Positions 36,385-45,491 of a stretch of 64,000 nt of DNA are shown one piece after another. The DNA is taken from assembly GCF_004762045.1 (NCBI RefSeq), contig NZ_SJOM01000007.1, positions 1,058,108 through 1,122,107 on the forward strand. The letters run 5' to 3'. Each line of letters begins with the position of its first letter. Positions within the stretch are counted from its first letter, which is position 1. The notes under the pieces were generated by a model, which searched no databases, was not told the DNA's origin, and worked only from the letters and a program-made list of their open reading frames with translations. Origin of the DNA: Mycobacterium sp. DL99. Lineage in GTDB: Bacteria > Actinomycetota > Actinomycetes > Mycobacteriales > Mycobacteriaceae. Made by a program: the position numbers and the translations under genes.

Positions 36385-37593
36385 TCACGGGTTGATCGTG
36401 GGCTCACCGATCTGCCGCCCCCAGACATAGTCGGTGAAGATCGGCGAGCCGAGTTCGACATGGTTGTACGGCGCGATCGACAGGCCGGTGTCCATCACCA
36501 GATACGGCGCAGGCCACAGGTCTTTGGTGATCGGCTTCCAGCAGCCGGGCTTGCCCTCGGGCCCGCCCTTGGCATTGACCCGCGGCAGGTTGTCCGGATA
36601 CACGTAGGCGTTGCCCACACCGATGCTCGACAAGGTCCCCGTGCTGTCGAACGAATATCCGTTGTCGCCGCCGAACGTCGCATAGAAGGCGGGCGCGACG
36701 TCGTGGTAGTTGCGGATGGTGCAGAACAGCTGCCCCTGATAGTCGTCGAACAGTTTCGACGTCGGGATCAGATCCTGCGCGCCACGCTGCAGATACGGGC
36801 CGCCGCGCTCGAGGATGTCGGAACCGGTCCCGGCGAAGCCGATCGCCGCGATCAGCGCGGCGTCGAGGTGAGCGCGCTGGGAGTTGAAGGTGGCAGCACT
36901 GCGGGCGGCGTCGGCCAGGCCGTCGAACAGGTCGGGCCCGGCCGCCGCATACCGTTCGCCGAGATCGGCCAGGGCCGCGATGTCATGGCGCAGCGCGGGC
37001 AGGCGCGGGTTCACATCGTCGAGGATCGTGTTGCCGTCGGCCAGCGACTGACCGAATGCACTGCCCAGGCCGGTCAGCGCCTGGGCGGTGGCAGACAGGG
37101 TCTGGTTCAGCTTGATCGGGTCGACCTGTTCGGTGATGGCGGTGATGGTCTCGAACAAACTGTTGAACTCGGTGGTGACCGCCGTGACGTCGATCGGCGT
37201 TGAGCTCGAAACCGGTTGTGAACTCGGATGTTCCGGTGAGGTGAAGGCCACGTACTTGTTGCCGAACACCGTGGTCGCCTGGATCGAGGTCTGCACGTTG
37301 GCCGGCAGCAGGTCCATGTACTTCGGGTTGATGTCGAGCCGCACCAGGGCCCGCACCGGGTCCCCGCCGTCGGTGCTCACCGCGCCCACCCGGCCGATGG
37401 GAACCCCGTTGTAGGTCACCTTCGAACCCGGATCGAGAACCAGGCCGGCCCGCGAGGCCAGCAGGGTCAGCGGTGTCCTGGGTTCGAAAGCGCCCCGGAA
37501 CTGCGCCACGATCAACCCGAGTACCAGCGCCAGGATCGCCAAGAGCACTGCACCGGCCGTGCGATACGGCGGATTACGGTGATCGGCAAACAC
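36385..37593 (-). CDS. orphan MCE family protein, MceA type
   Basis: A 402-residue exported lipid-transfer protein. A transmembrane anchor lies at residues 12-33 and an MCE domain at about 37-118 (SRAGLVLDPGSKVTYNGVPIGRV, IQATTVFGNKYVAF). A long helical region follows, then a C-terminal domain with FCTIRNYHDVAPAF and YVWGRQIGEPTINP typical of MceA. MceA proteins normally sit in six-gene mce operons with YrbE permeases, and none are here. GTG 37593 was chosen because TAGAGT ends 8 bases before it. Upstream extension would overlap the divergent sterol-carrier gene. Confidence 0.85.
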   Translation of the reverse strand: MFADHRNPPYRTAGAVLLAILALVLGLIVAQFRGAFEPRTPLTLLASRAGLVLDPGSKVTYNGVPIGRVGAVSTDGGDPVRALVRLDINPKYMDLLPANVQTSIQATTVFGNKYVAFTSPEHPSSQPVSSSTPIDVTAVTTEFNSLFETITAITEQVDPIKLNQTLSATAQALTGLGSAFGQSLADGNTILDDVNPRLPALRHDIAALADLGERYAAAGPDLFDGLADAARSAATFNSQRAHLDAALIAAIGFAGTGSDILERGGPYLQRGAQDLIPTSKLFDDYQGQLFCTIRNYHDVAPAFYATFGGDNGYSFDSTGTLSSIGVGNAYVYPDNLPRVNAKGGPEGKPGCWKPITKDLWPAPYLVMDTGLSIAPYNHVELGSPIFTDYVWGRQIGEPTINP

Positions 37594-37601
37594 TTTGCGA
37601 G

Positions 37602-37607
37602 ACTCTA
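37602..37607 (-). promoter_or_regulatory. -10 hexamer TAGAGT for the MceA-like gene
   Basis: On the minus strand TAGAGT is followed by 8 bases and GTG 37593. It overlaps the 5' region of the divergent sterol-carrier gene. Confidence 0.45.
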
Positions 37608-37611
37608 TGGC

Positions 37612-38001
37612 ATGGCCGCGCGAGGCAGTGTCGATCCACAAAAGACCAGGGCGGCGGTCGCCGCAGTGGCCGACTGGCTGCGCGAACCCACCCATGCCGA
37701 GCCCACGCGCGCGGAACTGGCCGAGGCGGTCCGGCTGACCGCGCGCACCCTGGCCGCGTCGGCCCCCGGCGCCAGTGTCGAGGTGCGGGTGCCGCCCTTC
37801 GTCGCGGTGCAGTGCATCGAAGGGCCCCGCCATACCCGAGGCAACCCGCCCAACGTCGTGGAAACCGATCCCCGCACCTGGCTGCTGCTGGCCACCGGAC
37901 TGCTCGATCTCGAGGCGGCAGGTGCTGCCGTGCAGATGTCGGGATCGCGGGCCGGTGAGGTGGCCCGGTGGCTGCCACTGGTGCGGTTGGGGAGCGCCTA
38001 G
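37612..38001 (+). CDS. sterol carrier (SCP2-like) family protein, Rv0807-like
   Basis: A 129-residue small protein of the bacterial sterol-carrier family. The segment EVRVPPFVAVQCIEGPRHTRG and NVVETDPRTWLLLATGLLDLE are its conserved core. A lipid-binding role is known for the fold but not shown for this branch. It corresponds to Rv0807, which lies beside purF in M. tuberculosis. ATG 37612 was chosen; GTG 37579 would extend it by 11 residues. It is divergent from an orphan MceA gene, itself a lipid-transfer protein, and overlaps the DUF4259 gene by 4 bases at the 3' end. Confidence 0.75.
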   Translation: MAARGSVDPQKTRAAVAAVADWLREPTHAEPTRAELAEAVRLTARTLAASAPGASVEVRVPPFVAVQCIEGPRHTRGNPPNVVETDPRTWLLLATGLLDLEAAGAAVQMSGSRAGEVARWLPLVRLGSA

Positions 38002-38381
38002 TCCCGTTCGCGCGTGGCGGCCAGCGCGATGGCCCGCTCGAAGGTGCCGACGAGTACCGCGCGCCGTTCGACTTTGTAGTCGTCATCCGGATCGAGCTCG
38101 TCGATGTACTCGTCCCATACGCGCATGTATCGATCACGCCAATCGCTGAGCGCCGCCACCGAGGGAAAGGTTGCACCGACCCTTGGCGGCTCGGCGATCT
38201 CGACCAGGATCTCGAGCCAGGCGGGCACCATCGCTCCGCCCCACTCGTCCGGCTCCAGGGCGGAATCGTCGTCCGCGTCTGCGAACTGCTCCGCGATTTC
38301 GTCGATGATCCGACCCGTCAGTGCGCCCAGCCCGTCGGCCACGGTGTCGCTCTCGAAGTTCCCCGGACCCCAAACTCCCAC
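37998..38381 (-). CDS. DUF4259 domain protein
   Basis: A 127-residue acidic soluble protein. It opens MGVWGPGNFESDTVADGL, the typical DUF4259 start (MGxWGxGxFxxDxxxD). The rest is helical, with WGGAMVPAWLEILVEIAEPP and WRDRYMRVWDEYIDELDPDD. The start is supported by AGGAGG on the minus strand about 8 bases upstream. Its role is unknown. The family appears scattered in bacterial genomes, often near toxin or defence genes, but no such partner is seen here. Confidence 0.78.
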   Translation of the reverse strand: MGVWGPGNFESDTVADGLGALTGRIIDEIAEQFADADDDSALEPDEWGGAMVPAWLEILVEIAEPPRVGATFPSVAALSDWRDRYMRVWDEYIDELDPDDDYKVERRAVLVGTFERAIALAATRERD

Positions 38382-38439
38382 AAAATCCTCCTAGCAGGGC
38401 AGATGACGTGCTCGACGAGGCTACCGGGATCACCGCGAC

Positions 38440-39807
38440 TCACCGGAAGTAGGGATACTCCTGCACCCAGTGAAAGCCCCGGTTCCGCAGGGTGAACTGG
38501 TTGAGATCCAGCCGATCCAGCCAGATCGCGACGTCGCGGCCGGACAACTCGCCGGTCAGTTGCAGCTGCTCAGGTGTCGGCCGGGACGCGGTGAGCGTGG
38601 CCAGGGGTGCGCCGTCCGGGCCCGACACCGTGAGGTTGTTCCCGTCGAGCTTGAGCGGTGCGTCCACCAGTTCGCCGCTCATCCGTTGGTAGGTGAGTAG
38701 CTCGGGCAGGTCGAAAACGACCCGCTGCCAACGGTACTGATCGGTGGTCAGCGGCGGCGCCGCTGAGCCGTCGACGTCGAAGCGGCTCACCGTCCAGATC
38801 CCGTACAGCTCGGGTTTGGCGCGGCCACCGCCGTACTCGCGCCAGCTCTGCCAACTGGTCAGAACACAACCGGCCACCATCCAGATGCCGAGGACGGCCT
38901 GTATCCGCGCCGCGATGGTGTTGGCCCGAGCACCGGCGAACAGTTCGGGTTGGACGGCCGGTTCGGTGGTGCGCTGAAGCACCAGGAAGTCGGCCATCCG
39001 CCGGAATTGCGGGGCGAGCAGCACCAGACCCATCAACAAGAGATGTCCGGAGAGAATTTTCACCGGCACATCGAAGGTCATGTTCAGCAGGAACACCTGC
39101 ACCATGCTGGCCACGCCGAGCAGGGCACCCAGCGTCCCGGTCCGCGGCAGGAACAGCAACAACCCGGCGAGCACCTCGACCGCGCCGAGCGCCATCTCGT
39201 ACGGATAGGAGCTGCCGACCTGCAGCCACAGCACCGACGCCGGGCTGAACTCGCCGTACGGTCGCAACAACGCCGCCAGCGGCGGCGCCGGCATCTGCGT
39301 CGGCACCAGCTTGGCGAATCCGTAGAACAACATCTGGCCGGCCACGCACAGCCGCACGAAGGTCAGGAACCAGGCCCACAGCCTCGAGTAGTCGTGGCGC
39401 TGCCGGTCCAGCCATGACCACACCGCTGTGCCGACGACGGCGAACACCAACAGGCAGAAGACCATCACCCAGATCGCGGCCTGGTCCCCGCTGCCCGAGT
39501 CCTGATGCAGAACCGCCTCGACGCCGAAGACATGGCGGCCGACCCAGTCCACCAGCGGGCCCAGCACCGTCATCTGCCACATCACCGCCCGATCCGGCAG
39601 CCAGTGCCCCACGATCCCCAGGAAGGCGAACGTGATCTGCGCGAACAACAGACAGAACAGGCCGAAGTACAGGAAGCAGAACCGGAATGCGATCTTCGTC
39701 ACCTCCGGCCACGGTTGCGGCCGGGCCTCCGCGTCGGAATCGAGGGGATCGGTTGCCGGCTTCTCGGAGAGTTGGCGGGTCACGAAATCCATCCTTGCCG
39801 TTGGCAT
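38440..39807 (-). CDS. polytopic membrane protein, DoxX/HTTM-like
   Basis: A 455-residue membrane protein with 7-8 hydrophobic segments between about residues 35 and 320: FCFLYFGLFCLLFAQITFAF, VMVFCLLVFAVVGTAVW, YEMALGAVEVLAGLLLFLP and others. A soluble C-terminal beta domain follows (ELYGIWTVSRFDVDG, WIRLDL-like segments). The arrangement resembles DoxX/HTTM-type proteins with a C-terminal extracytoplasmic domain. No function is known. ATG 39807 and ATG 39792 are both possible starts. It is divergent from purF. Confidence 0.68.
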   Translation of the reverse strand: MPTARMDFVTRQLSEKPATDPLDSDAEARPQPWPEVTKIAFRFCFLYFGLFCLLFAQITFAFLGIVGHWLPDRAVMWQMTVLGPLVDWVGRHVFGVEAVLHQDSGSGDQAAIWVMVFCLLVFAVVGTAVWSWLDRQRHDYSRLWAWFLTFVRLCVAGQMLFYGFAKLVPTQMPAPPLAALLRPYGEFSPASVLWLQVGSSYPYEMALGAVEVLAGLLLFLPRTGTLGALLGVASMVQVFLLNMTFDVPVKILSGHLLLMGLVLLAPQFRRMADFLVLQRTTEPAVQPELFAGARANTIAARIQAVLGIWMVAGCVLTSWQSWREYGGGRAKPELYGIWTVSRFDVDGSAAPPLTTDQYRWQRVVFDLPELLTYQRMSGELVDAPLKLDGNNLTVSGPDGAPLATLTASRPTPEQLQLTGELSGRDVAIWLDRLDLNQFTLRNRGFHWVQEYPYFR

Positions 39808-39957
39808 GTAGTGGGTCGATGGGGTTATCCCGACGGATCGGGGTAGGGCTGGCCACACCGCTGCGGACGGGCGCGGGAATGGCGATCGTGGTGCGCGCTG
39901 TTGCAAAAGCCGGTGCCAGACCGGCCATTCGATTCTTTTGTTGGCCCACCTGGACCG

Positions 39958-39963
39958 TAGACT
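39958..39963 (+). promoter_or_regulatory. -10 hexamer TAGACT for the purF leader ORF
   Basis: TAGACT, identical to the purL hexamer, ends 5 bases before ATG 39969. Transcription from it should begin at or next to that ATG. Confidence 0.5.
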
Positions 39964-39968
39964 CGGTT

Positions 39969-40007
39969 ATGTCACCAACCGCCGCCCCGGGAGCAGCCCT
40001 ATCGTGA
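39969..40007 (+). CDS. leaderless 12-codon upstream ORF coupled to purF
   Basis: ATG 39969 opens a 12-codon frame, MSPTAAPGAALS, whose TGA overlaps the purF GTG (GTGA at 40004-40007). A TAGACT hexamer just before it suggests a leaderless message starting at this ATG. The purF start itself has no good Shine-Dalgarno sequence, so ribosomes finishing the short frame may reinitiate on purF. No regulatory codon run (for example repeated codons) is seen. The peptide is probably non-functional in itself. Confidence 0.45.
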   Translation: MSPTAAPGAALS

Positions 40008-41536
40008 CTGTGCAGGAACTCGACGAAAACGAACCGCGCGAAGAGTGCGGCGTATTCGGGGTCTGGGCCCCGGGTGAAGACGTTGCCAAGCTCACCTACT
40101 ACGGCCTGTACGCGCTGCAGCACCGTGGCCAGGAAGCAGCGGGCATAGCTGTTTCCGACGGCTCCCAGATCCTTGTGTTCAAAGACCTCGGGCTGGTCAG
40201 TCAGGTATTCGACGAGCAGACCCTGGCCGCCATGCCGGGCCACGTCGCCGTCGGACACTGTCGTTACTCCACGACCGGATCCACCACGTGGGAGAACGCC
40301 CAGCCGGTGTTCCGCAACACCGCCGCCGGGACTGGTGTCGCCCTCGGCCACAACGGCAACCTGGTCAACACCGCCGAACTGGCCGCCCAGGCCCGTGAAG
40401 CCGGACTGATCGACCTGAAGGGCGCCCCGGCCGCCACCACCGATTCCGACATCCTCGGGGCGCTGCTGGCGCACGGCGCCGCCGACGCGACGCTGGAGCA
40501 GGCCGCCCTGGACCTGCTGCCGACGGTGCGCGGCGCCTTCTGCCTGACCTTCATGGACGAGAACACCCTTTATGCCGCCCGCGACCCGCACGGGGTGCGT
40601 CCGCTGGCGTTGGGTCGGCTCGACCGGGGCTGGGTGGTGGCCTCCGAAACTGCCGCGCTCGACATCGTCGGCGCCTCGTTCGTCCGCGACATCGAACCCG
40701 GTGAACTCCTGGCCATCGATGCCGACGGCGTGCGCTCCACCCGGTTCGCCAACCCCGAACCCAAGGGCTGCGTCTTCGAGTACGTCTATCTGGCCCGCCC
40801 GGACAGCACGCTGGCGGGCCGCTCGGTGCACGCCACGCGCGTCGACATCGGTCGCCGGCTGGCGCGCGAACACCCGATCGATGCCGACCTGGTGATCGGC
40901 GTCCCGGAATCAGGCACCCCGGCCGCGGTCGGCTACGCCCAGGAATCCGGGATCCCGTTCGGGCAGGGCCTGATGAAGAACGCCTACGTGGGCCGCACCT
41001 TCATCCAGCCCTCGCAGACCATCCGGCAGCTGGGTATCCGGCTCAAGCTCAACCCGCTGCGCGAGGTGATCCGCGGTAAGCGGCTCATCGTCGTCGACGA
41101 TTCGATCGTCCGCGGCAACACCCAGCGCGCGCTGGTCCGCATGCTGCGGGAGGCCGGGGCGCTGGAGGTCCACGTCCGGATCGCCTCGCCGCCCGTGAAA
41201 TGGCCCTGCTTCTACGGCATCGACTTCGCCACCCCGGCCGAGCTCATCGCCAATGCGGCATCCGCCGAGCACCCGGGCGAGATGCTGGAGGCGGTGCGGC
41301 ACGCCATCGGTGCCGACACCCTGGGCTACATCTCCCAGCAGGGCATGATCGCGGCCACCGAGCAGCCGCCCACCCGGCTGTGCTCGGCCTGCTTCGACGG
41401 GAATTACCCGATCGAACTGCCCGGCGAGACCGCACTCGGCAAGAACGTCATCGAGCAGATGCTGGCCACCGCGGCCCGCGCCGGCGTTCCGCTGCAGTCC
41501 GACAACGACAACGCATCGGCGCTGCGCAGGCCCTGA
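40004..41536 (+). CDS. purF: amidophosphoribosyltransferase
   Basis: A 510-residue enzyme making phosphoribosylamine from PRPP and glutamine, the first committed purine step. The N-terminal nucleophile is Cys15 in EECGVFG, so a 14-residue propeptide must be removed. The PRPP loop is LIVVDDSIVRGNT. Cysteines in KGCVFEYVY, WPCFYG and CSACFDGNYP are placed as in the iron-sulfur-containing Bacillus-type enzyme. GTG 40004 is the family-like start and overlaps a short upstream ORF. purM follows 84 bases later with its own -10 hexamer. Confidence 0.96.
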   Translation: MTVQELDENEPREECGVFGVWAPGEDVAKLTYYGLYALQHRGQEAAGIAVSDGSQILVFKDLGLVSQVFDEQTLAAMPGHVAVGHCRYSTTGSTTWENAQPVFRNTAAGTGVALGHNGNLVNTAELAAQAREAGLIDLKGAPAATTDSDILGALLAHGAADATLEQAALDLLPTVRGAFCLTFMDENTLYAARDPHGVRPLALGRLDRGWVVASETAALDIVGASFVRDIEPGELLAIDADGVRSTRFANPEPKGCVFEYVYLARPDSTLAGRSVHATRVDIGRRLAREHPIDADLVIGVPESGTPAAVGYAQESGIPFGQGLMKNAYVGRTFIQPSQTIRQLGIRLKLNPLREVIRGKRLIVVDDSIVRGNTQRALVRMLREAGALEVHVRIASPPVKWPCFYGIDFATPAELIANAASAEHPGEMLEAVRHAIGADTLGYISQQGMIAATEQPPTRLCSACFDGNYPIELPGETALGKNVIEQMLATAARAGVPLQSDNDNASALRRP

Positions 41537-41587
41537 GGTCTTCGCCCTGGCGTCCTTGAGGGGTCCTTAACACCTCCTGCGCTGTAC

Positions 41588-41603
41588 CCCCGCAACAGCG
41601 GGG
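41588..41603 (+). terminator. hairpin between purF and purM
   Basis: CCCCGC and GCGGGG form a 6-base stem with the loop AACA, 51 bases after the purF stop and just ahead of the purM -10 hexamer. It may end purF transcripts. It is too small for a riboswitch. Confidence 0.45.
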
Positions 41604-41606
41604 CGG

Positions 41607-41612
41607 TAGCCT
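41607..41612 (+). promoter_or_regulatory. -10 hexamer TAGCCT for purM
   Basis: TAGCCT ends 8 bases before ATG 41621, so purM can be transcribed separately from purF as a leaderless message. Confidence 0.45.
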
Positions 41613-41620
41613 TGCTTGCG

Positions 41621-42712
<1,092 letters not shown>

Positions 42713-42720
42713 GCAGTTAG

Positions 42721-42764
42721 ACAGGTCGCGCTGGTAAGCGACGTGCGCAACCAGCGCGACCTGT
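42721..42764. terminator. 14-base perfect inverted repeat, bidirectional terminator
   Basis: ACAGGTCGCGCTGG at 42721-42734 and CCAGCGCGACCTGT at 42751-42764 are perfect complements with a 16-base loop. It lies 8 bases after the purM stop and 30 bases from the convergent DUF3073 stop, so it can end both transcripts. No U-tract is present, as is usual in mycobacteria. Confidence 0.75.
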
Positions 42765-42794
42765 ATCTAAGTTCTGCGACAGAATGCAGGCGGC

Positions 42795-42968
42795 TCAGCG
42801 CCGCCAGTCGTCCTCGCCCGACCAGTCTTCGGCGTCGTCGTTGACATCGCCGGAATCGGGAGATCCCGACAGCTCACGTTGGAGCTGACTGAAGTCGGTA
42901 TTCGGCGAGCTGTACTTAAGGTCACGTGCAACCTTGGTCTGCTTTGCCTTAGCCCGGCCGCGGCCCAT
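42795..42968 (-). CDS. DUF3073 small protein (Rv0810c-like)
   Basis: A 57-residue protein read directly from the minus strand, starting at ATG 42968 after GAGGGGG. It opens MGRGRAKAKQTKVARDLKYS, the typical DUF3073 start, followed by SPNTDFSQLQRELSG and an acidic tail ending GEDDWRR. The basic N-terminus and acidic C-terminus suggest nucleic-acid or ribosome association, but no function is known. It corresponds to Rv0810c, next to purM in M. tuberculosis. The 260 bases upstream, towards the ygfZ-like gene, hold no gene. Confidence 0.85.
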   Translation of the reverse strand: MGRGRAKAKQTKVARDLKYSSPNTDFSQLQRELSGSPDSGDVNDDAEDWSGEDDWRR

Positions 42969-43114
42969 GGGGGACCCCCTCGCGCAATAACGGAGCGGCC
43001 CAATAGCTAGGCGGCTCCGATCTGTGTGTCTTTATTTCCTGCCAACACTTTACCGTGCCCGTCCGAGAAGTGCTGTCAGGCCCTGCCTCGCGGTGCGCGG
43101 CTGGGGTCCCGGCT

Positions 43115-43134
43115 GCCGTGCGTCGTTGCACGGC
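43115..43134. terminator. hairpin in the DUF3073-ygfZ gap
   Basis: GCCGTGC and GCACGGC form a perfect 7-base stem with a 6-base loop. It lies about 100 bases after the ygfZ-like stop on the minus strand. It could be its terminator. The rest of 42969-43230 shows no ORF I can support. Confidence 0.4.
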
Positions 43135-43230
43135 AACACGACCGTCCCCAAGATCGCGGAATCCGCGCAGTGACGGTCGTCACGTCCTCGGTGACCGAGT
43201 GAGCTTACGTGCTGTGAGCGGTTCCACGGC

Positions 43231-44325
43231 TCAACGCCCCCGGAGGCGGTCGACTGCCGCCCGCCCGGCGCCCGCGGTGGCGTCCGACTCCGGCATGGAA
43301 TCCGGGTCGATCGCGGCCGGTGCCTGCGCCTCGGCCCCGGCGACCAGCTCGGTTTCGACCGGCAATCCCCGTTTGAGCAGCGCCAACGCGATCGGGCCCT
43401 CGTCGGCGTGCTCGACGACTGTGCCGATCCGACCGACATTGCGCCCGCCGGCAGTCACCGCGTCGCCGGTCACCGGCCGGTCGGAGGAGCCGTCGAGCTG
43501 GAGGATCACCAACATCCGCGGGGGTTTACCCAGGTTGTGCACCCGGGCAACGGTCTCCTGGCCGCGGTAGCAACCCTTGTCGAGATGGACAGCTCCGATA
43601 CCGGGGCCACCGATCCAACCGACCTCGTGCGGGATGGTCCGCTCATCGGTGTCCACACCCAATCGAGGTCGCCCGGCCGCCACCCGGTGCGCCTCATACG
43701 CCCAGACGCCCGCCGGCCGGACGCCGGACTCGGTGAGCTGCCGGGTGTATTCGGCTACCGACGCGCGCGGCACCACCAGGTCCAACTCGATGCCGGAGGC
43801 AGGTAGCCGGCGCACGAACCCGCCGCCGGGCAACGCCACCGCCGTCGCCTCCTGCGGCAGCTGCCCGCAACCCAGGGCCTTGATGACCTGCTCATCGGCA
43901 AGCCCGGGCCCCAGGAGTGACAGCACCGCCATGTCCGCGGGCTCGATCTGCACGTCGGCCCAGAACACCATCTTGCGCAGATAGGCCAGCAGCGGTTCGC
44001 CGCGCCACGGCTCGGTGTCCAGGTAGGTGGTGCCGCCGAGGTCGGTCTGGATCCAGTGGTCTTCGACACGGCCCTGGAGATCCAGGCTCAAGTTCTCGGT
44101 GACCGCGCCGTCCGGCAATGCGCTGACGTGCTGGCTGGAGATGCTGTGCAGCCACGTCTGCCGATCCTTGCCGGTCAGTGTCAGGACCGCCCGGTGCGAC
44201 CGGTCGACCAGAACCGCGGCGCCCGCTGCGGCCCGTTGTTCGCCGAGCGGATCACCGTAGTGCCATACGGCCCCGGCGTCGGGGCTGCCTTCGGGCGTGG
44301 GCACTGGTGACGGAAGTGCAGTCAT
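43231..44325 (-). CDS. YgfZ/GcvT-like folate-binding protein (Rv0811c-like)
   Basis: A 364-residue tetrahydrofolate-binding protein of the YgfZ branch of the GcvT fold, linked in other bacteria to repair and assembly of certain iron-sulfur enzymes. The signature KGCYRGQETVARVHNLGKPPR has the conserved KGCYxGQE cysteine motif. DRSHRAVLTLTGKDRQTWLHSI is the N-terminal domain. It corresponds to Rv0811c. It is divergent from pabC, an enzyme feeding folate synthesis, so the pair forms a folate-related block. Confidence 0.88.
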   Translation of the reverse strand: MTALPSPVPTPEGSPDAGAVWHYGDPLGEQRAAAGAAVLVDRSHRAVLTLTGKDRQTWLHSISSQHVSALPDGAVTENLSLDLQGRVEDHWIQTDLGGTTYLDTEPWRGEPLLAYLRKMVFWADVQIEPADMAVLSLLGPGLADEQVIKALGCGQLPQEATAVALPGGGFVRRLPASGIELDLVVPRASVAEYTRQLTESGVRPAGVWAYEAHRVAAGRPRLGVDTDERTIPHEVGWIGGPGIGAVHLDKGCYRGQETVARVHNLGKPPRMLVILQLDGSSDRPVTGDAVTAGGRNVGRIGTVVEHADEGPIALALLKRGLPVETELVAGAEAQAPAAIDPDSMPESDATAGAGRAAVDRLRGR

Positions 44326-44380
44326 AGGCCAACTCTACGTTCGGCGCTCTTCGCGCCAGCGGCTCACGGTTTGTCACAGC

Positions 44381-44386
44381 TACGCT
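44381..44386 (+). promoter_or_regulatory. -10 hexamer TACGCT for pabC
   Basis: TACGCT ends 8 bases before ATG 44395, the leaderless spacing, in the gap to the divergent ygfZ-like gene. Confidence 0.45.
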
Positions 44387-44394
44387 TTGGCCCC

Positions 44395-45273
44395 ATGGCA
44401 AGCCAACCAGCCGTACTGGTCACTCTTGACGGGCGGCTCCACGACCCCAACGCCCCACTGCTGCATGTCGACGATCTGGCCGCCGTACGCGGAGACGGCG
44501 TCTTCGAGACGCTGCTGGTGCGTGACGGCAGGCCCTGCCTGCTGGAGGCTCACCTGGGGCGGTTGGCTCAGTCCGCCAAGATGCTCGACCTGCCTGAGCC
44601 GGATCGGGACGCCTGGCGGTCGGCCGTGGCGCTGGGGGCGCAGCGCTGGACAGCGGAGAACGACGGCGACGGCGTGCTGCGACTGGTGTACAGCCGTGGG
44701 CGGGAGAGCGGCGGGCCGGCGACCGCGTTCGCCACCATCGGAGCCCTGGCCGACCGCGTGGCCGGGGTGCGGCGTGACGGGCTCGCGGCGATCACCCTGG
44801 ACCGCGGGCTGCCGCTGAACGCCAGCGATATGCCGTGGCTGGCCGCGGGTGCCAAGACCCTGTCCTACGCGGTGAACATGGCTGCGCTGCGGCATGCCGA
44901 GCGTCACGGCGCAGGCGACGTGATCTTCGTCAGCTCCGACGGCTACGTGCTGGAGGGGCCGCGTTCCACCGTGGTCATCGCGATCGAAGGCGACGGTGGG
45001 CACCCGCTGCTGCTCACCCCACCGCCGTGGTATCCGATCCTGCGCGGCACCACTCAACAGGCGTTGTTCGAGGTGGCTCGCAACAAGGGCTATGACTGCG
45101 ACTTCCGCGCGCTCAAGCCAGCGGATCTGCTTACTGCGCAAGGGGTTTGGCTGATTTCCAGCATCACACTCGCGGCCCGGGTGCACACCCTCGACGGGCG
45201 GTCGCTACCTCATGCGCCGCTGGCTGCCGACATCTCAGGCCTGGTCGACGCCGCGATCGTCAGCGATCGCTGA
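44395..45273 (+). CDS. pabC: aminodeoxychorismate lyase (class IV aminotransferase)
   Basis: A 292-residue PLP enzyme of fold type IV. It releases p-aminobenzoate and pyruvate from aminodeoxychorismate for folate synthesis. The PLP lysine is K154 in AGAKTLSYAVNM, and E187 in VLEGPRSTVV is the cofactor-binding glutamate. VRGDGVFETLLVRDGRPCLLEAHLGRL is the family N-terminus. It corresponds to Rv0812. Class IV enzymes acting on branched-chain amino acids look similar, so the exact substrate is inferred. A candidate small RNA gene follows the stop on the same strand. Confidence 0.85.
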   Translation: MASQPAVLVTLDGRLHDPNAPLLHVDDLAAVRGDGVFETLLVRDGRPCLLEAHLGRLAQSAKMLDLPEPDRDAWRSAVALGAQRWTAENDGDGVLRLVYSRGRESGGPATAFATIGALADRVAGVRRDGLAAITLDRGLPLNASDMPWLAAGAKTLSYAVNMAALRHAERHGAGDVIFVSSDGYVLEGPRSTVVIAIEGDGGHPLLLTPPPWYPILRGTTQQALFEVARNKGYDCDFRALKPADLLTAQGVWLISSITLAARVHTLDGRSLPHAPLAADISGLVDAAIVSDR

Positions 45274-45289
45274 CCAGCGAATAAATCGC

Positions 45290-45318
45290 TTGTCGGGGTG
45301 CGCGGACGGGGGTAGCTT
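45290..45318 (+). promoter_or_regulatory. promoter of the candidate small RNA
   Basis: TTGTCG at 45290-45295 and TAGCTT at 45313-45318 are separated by 17 bases, the ideal spacing for a SigA promoter. Transcription would start near 45325. It begins 17 bases after the pabC stop. Confidence 0.5.
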
Positions 45319-45352
45319 CGTGGGCACACAGGGAAGGAGGTGGTCCGTCAAA

Positions 45353-45391
45353 TTGAGTGACTTATGGACATGTGAGGTGGCTGCCCGCTAG
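45353..45391 (+). CDS. possible 12-codon ORF behind a very long Shine-Dalgarno sequence
   Basis: TTG 45353 opens MSDLWTCEVAAR and a TAG stop. The only support is the 13-base Shine-Dalgarno element at 45334-45346. The spacing from GGAGG to the start is 12 bases, longer than ideal. Alternatives are ATG 45364 (three codons) or no translation at all. Confidence 0.25.
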   Translation: MSDLWTCEVAAR

Positions 45392-45441
45392 CAGCGCCGG
45401 GGTATTGCCTGCGCGCGCTGGCGAATTCCCCGCAGCCACCC

Positions 45442-45491
45442 GGCCCCCGAGCCCTCCGGTCTGTCCAACCAGGTACCAAGGCTCGGGGGCC
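45442..45491. terminator. 12-base stem terminator between the small RNA and the lipoprotein gene
   Basis: GGCCCCCGAGCC (45442-45453) and GGCTCGGGGGCC (45480-45491) are perfect complements with a 26-base loop. On the plus strand it would end the candidate RNA. On the minus strand it lies 28 bases after the lipoprotein stop. Confidence 0.65.

Noticed and set aside
38570..40873. 767-codon minus-strand frame across the membrane protein and purF
   Set aside because: It crosses two divergent real genes and their promoters, so it cannot be a normal gene.
41588..41603. Purine riboswitch between purF and purM
   Set aside because: Only a 6-base hairpin is present; the three-way junction and conserved loops of a purine riboswitch are absent.
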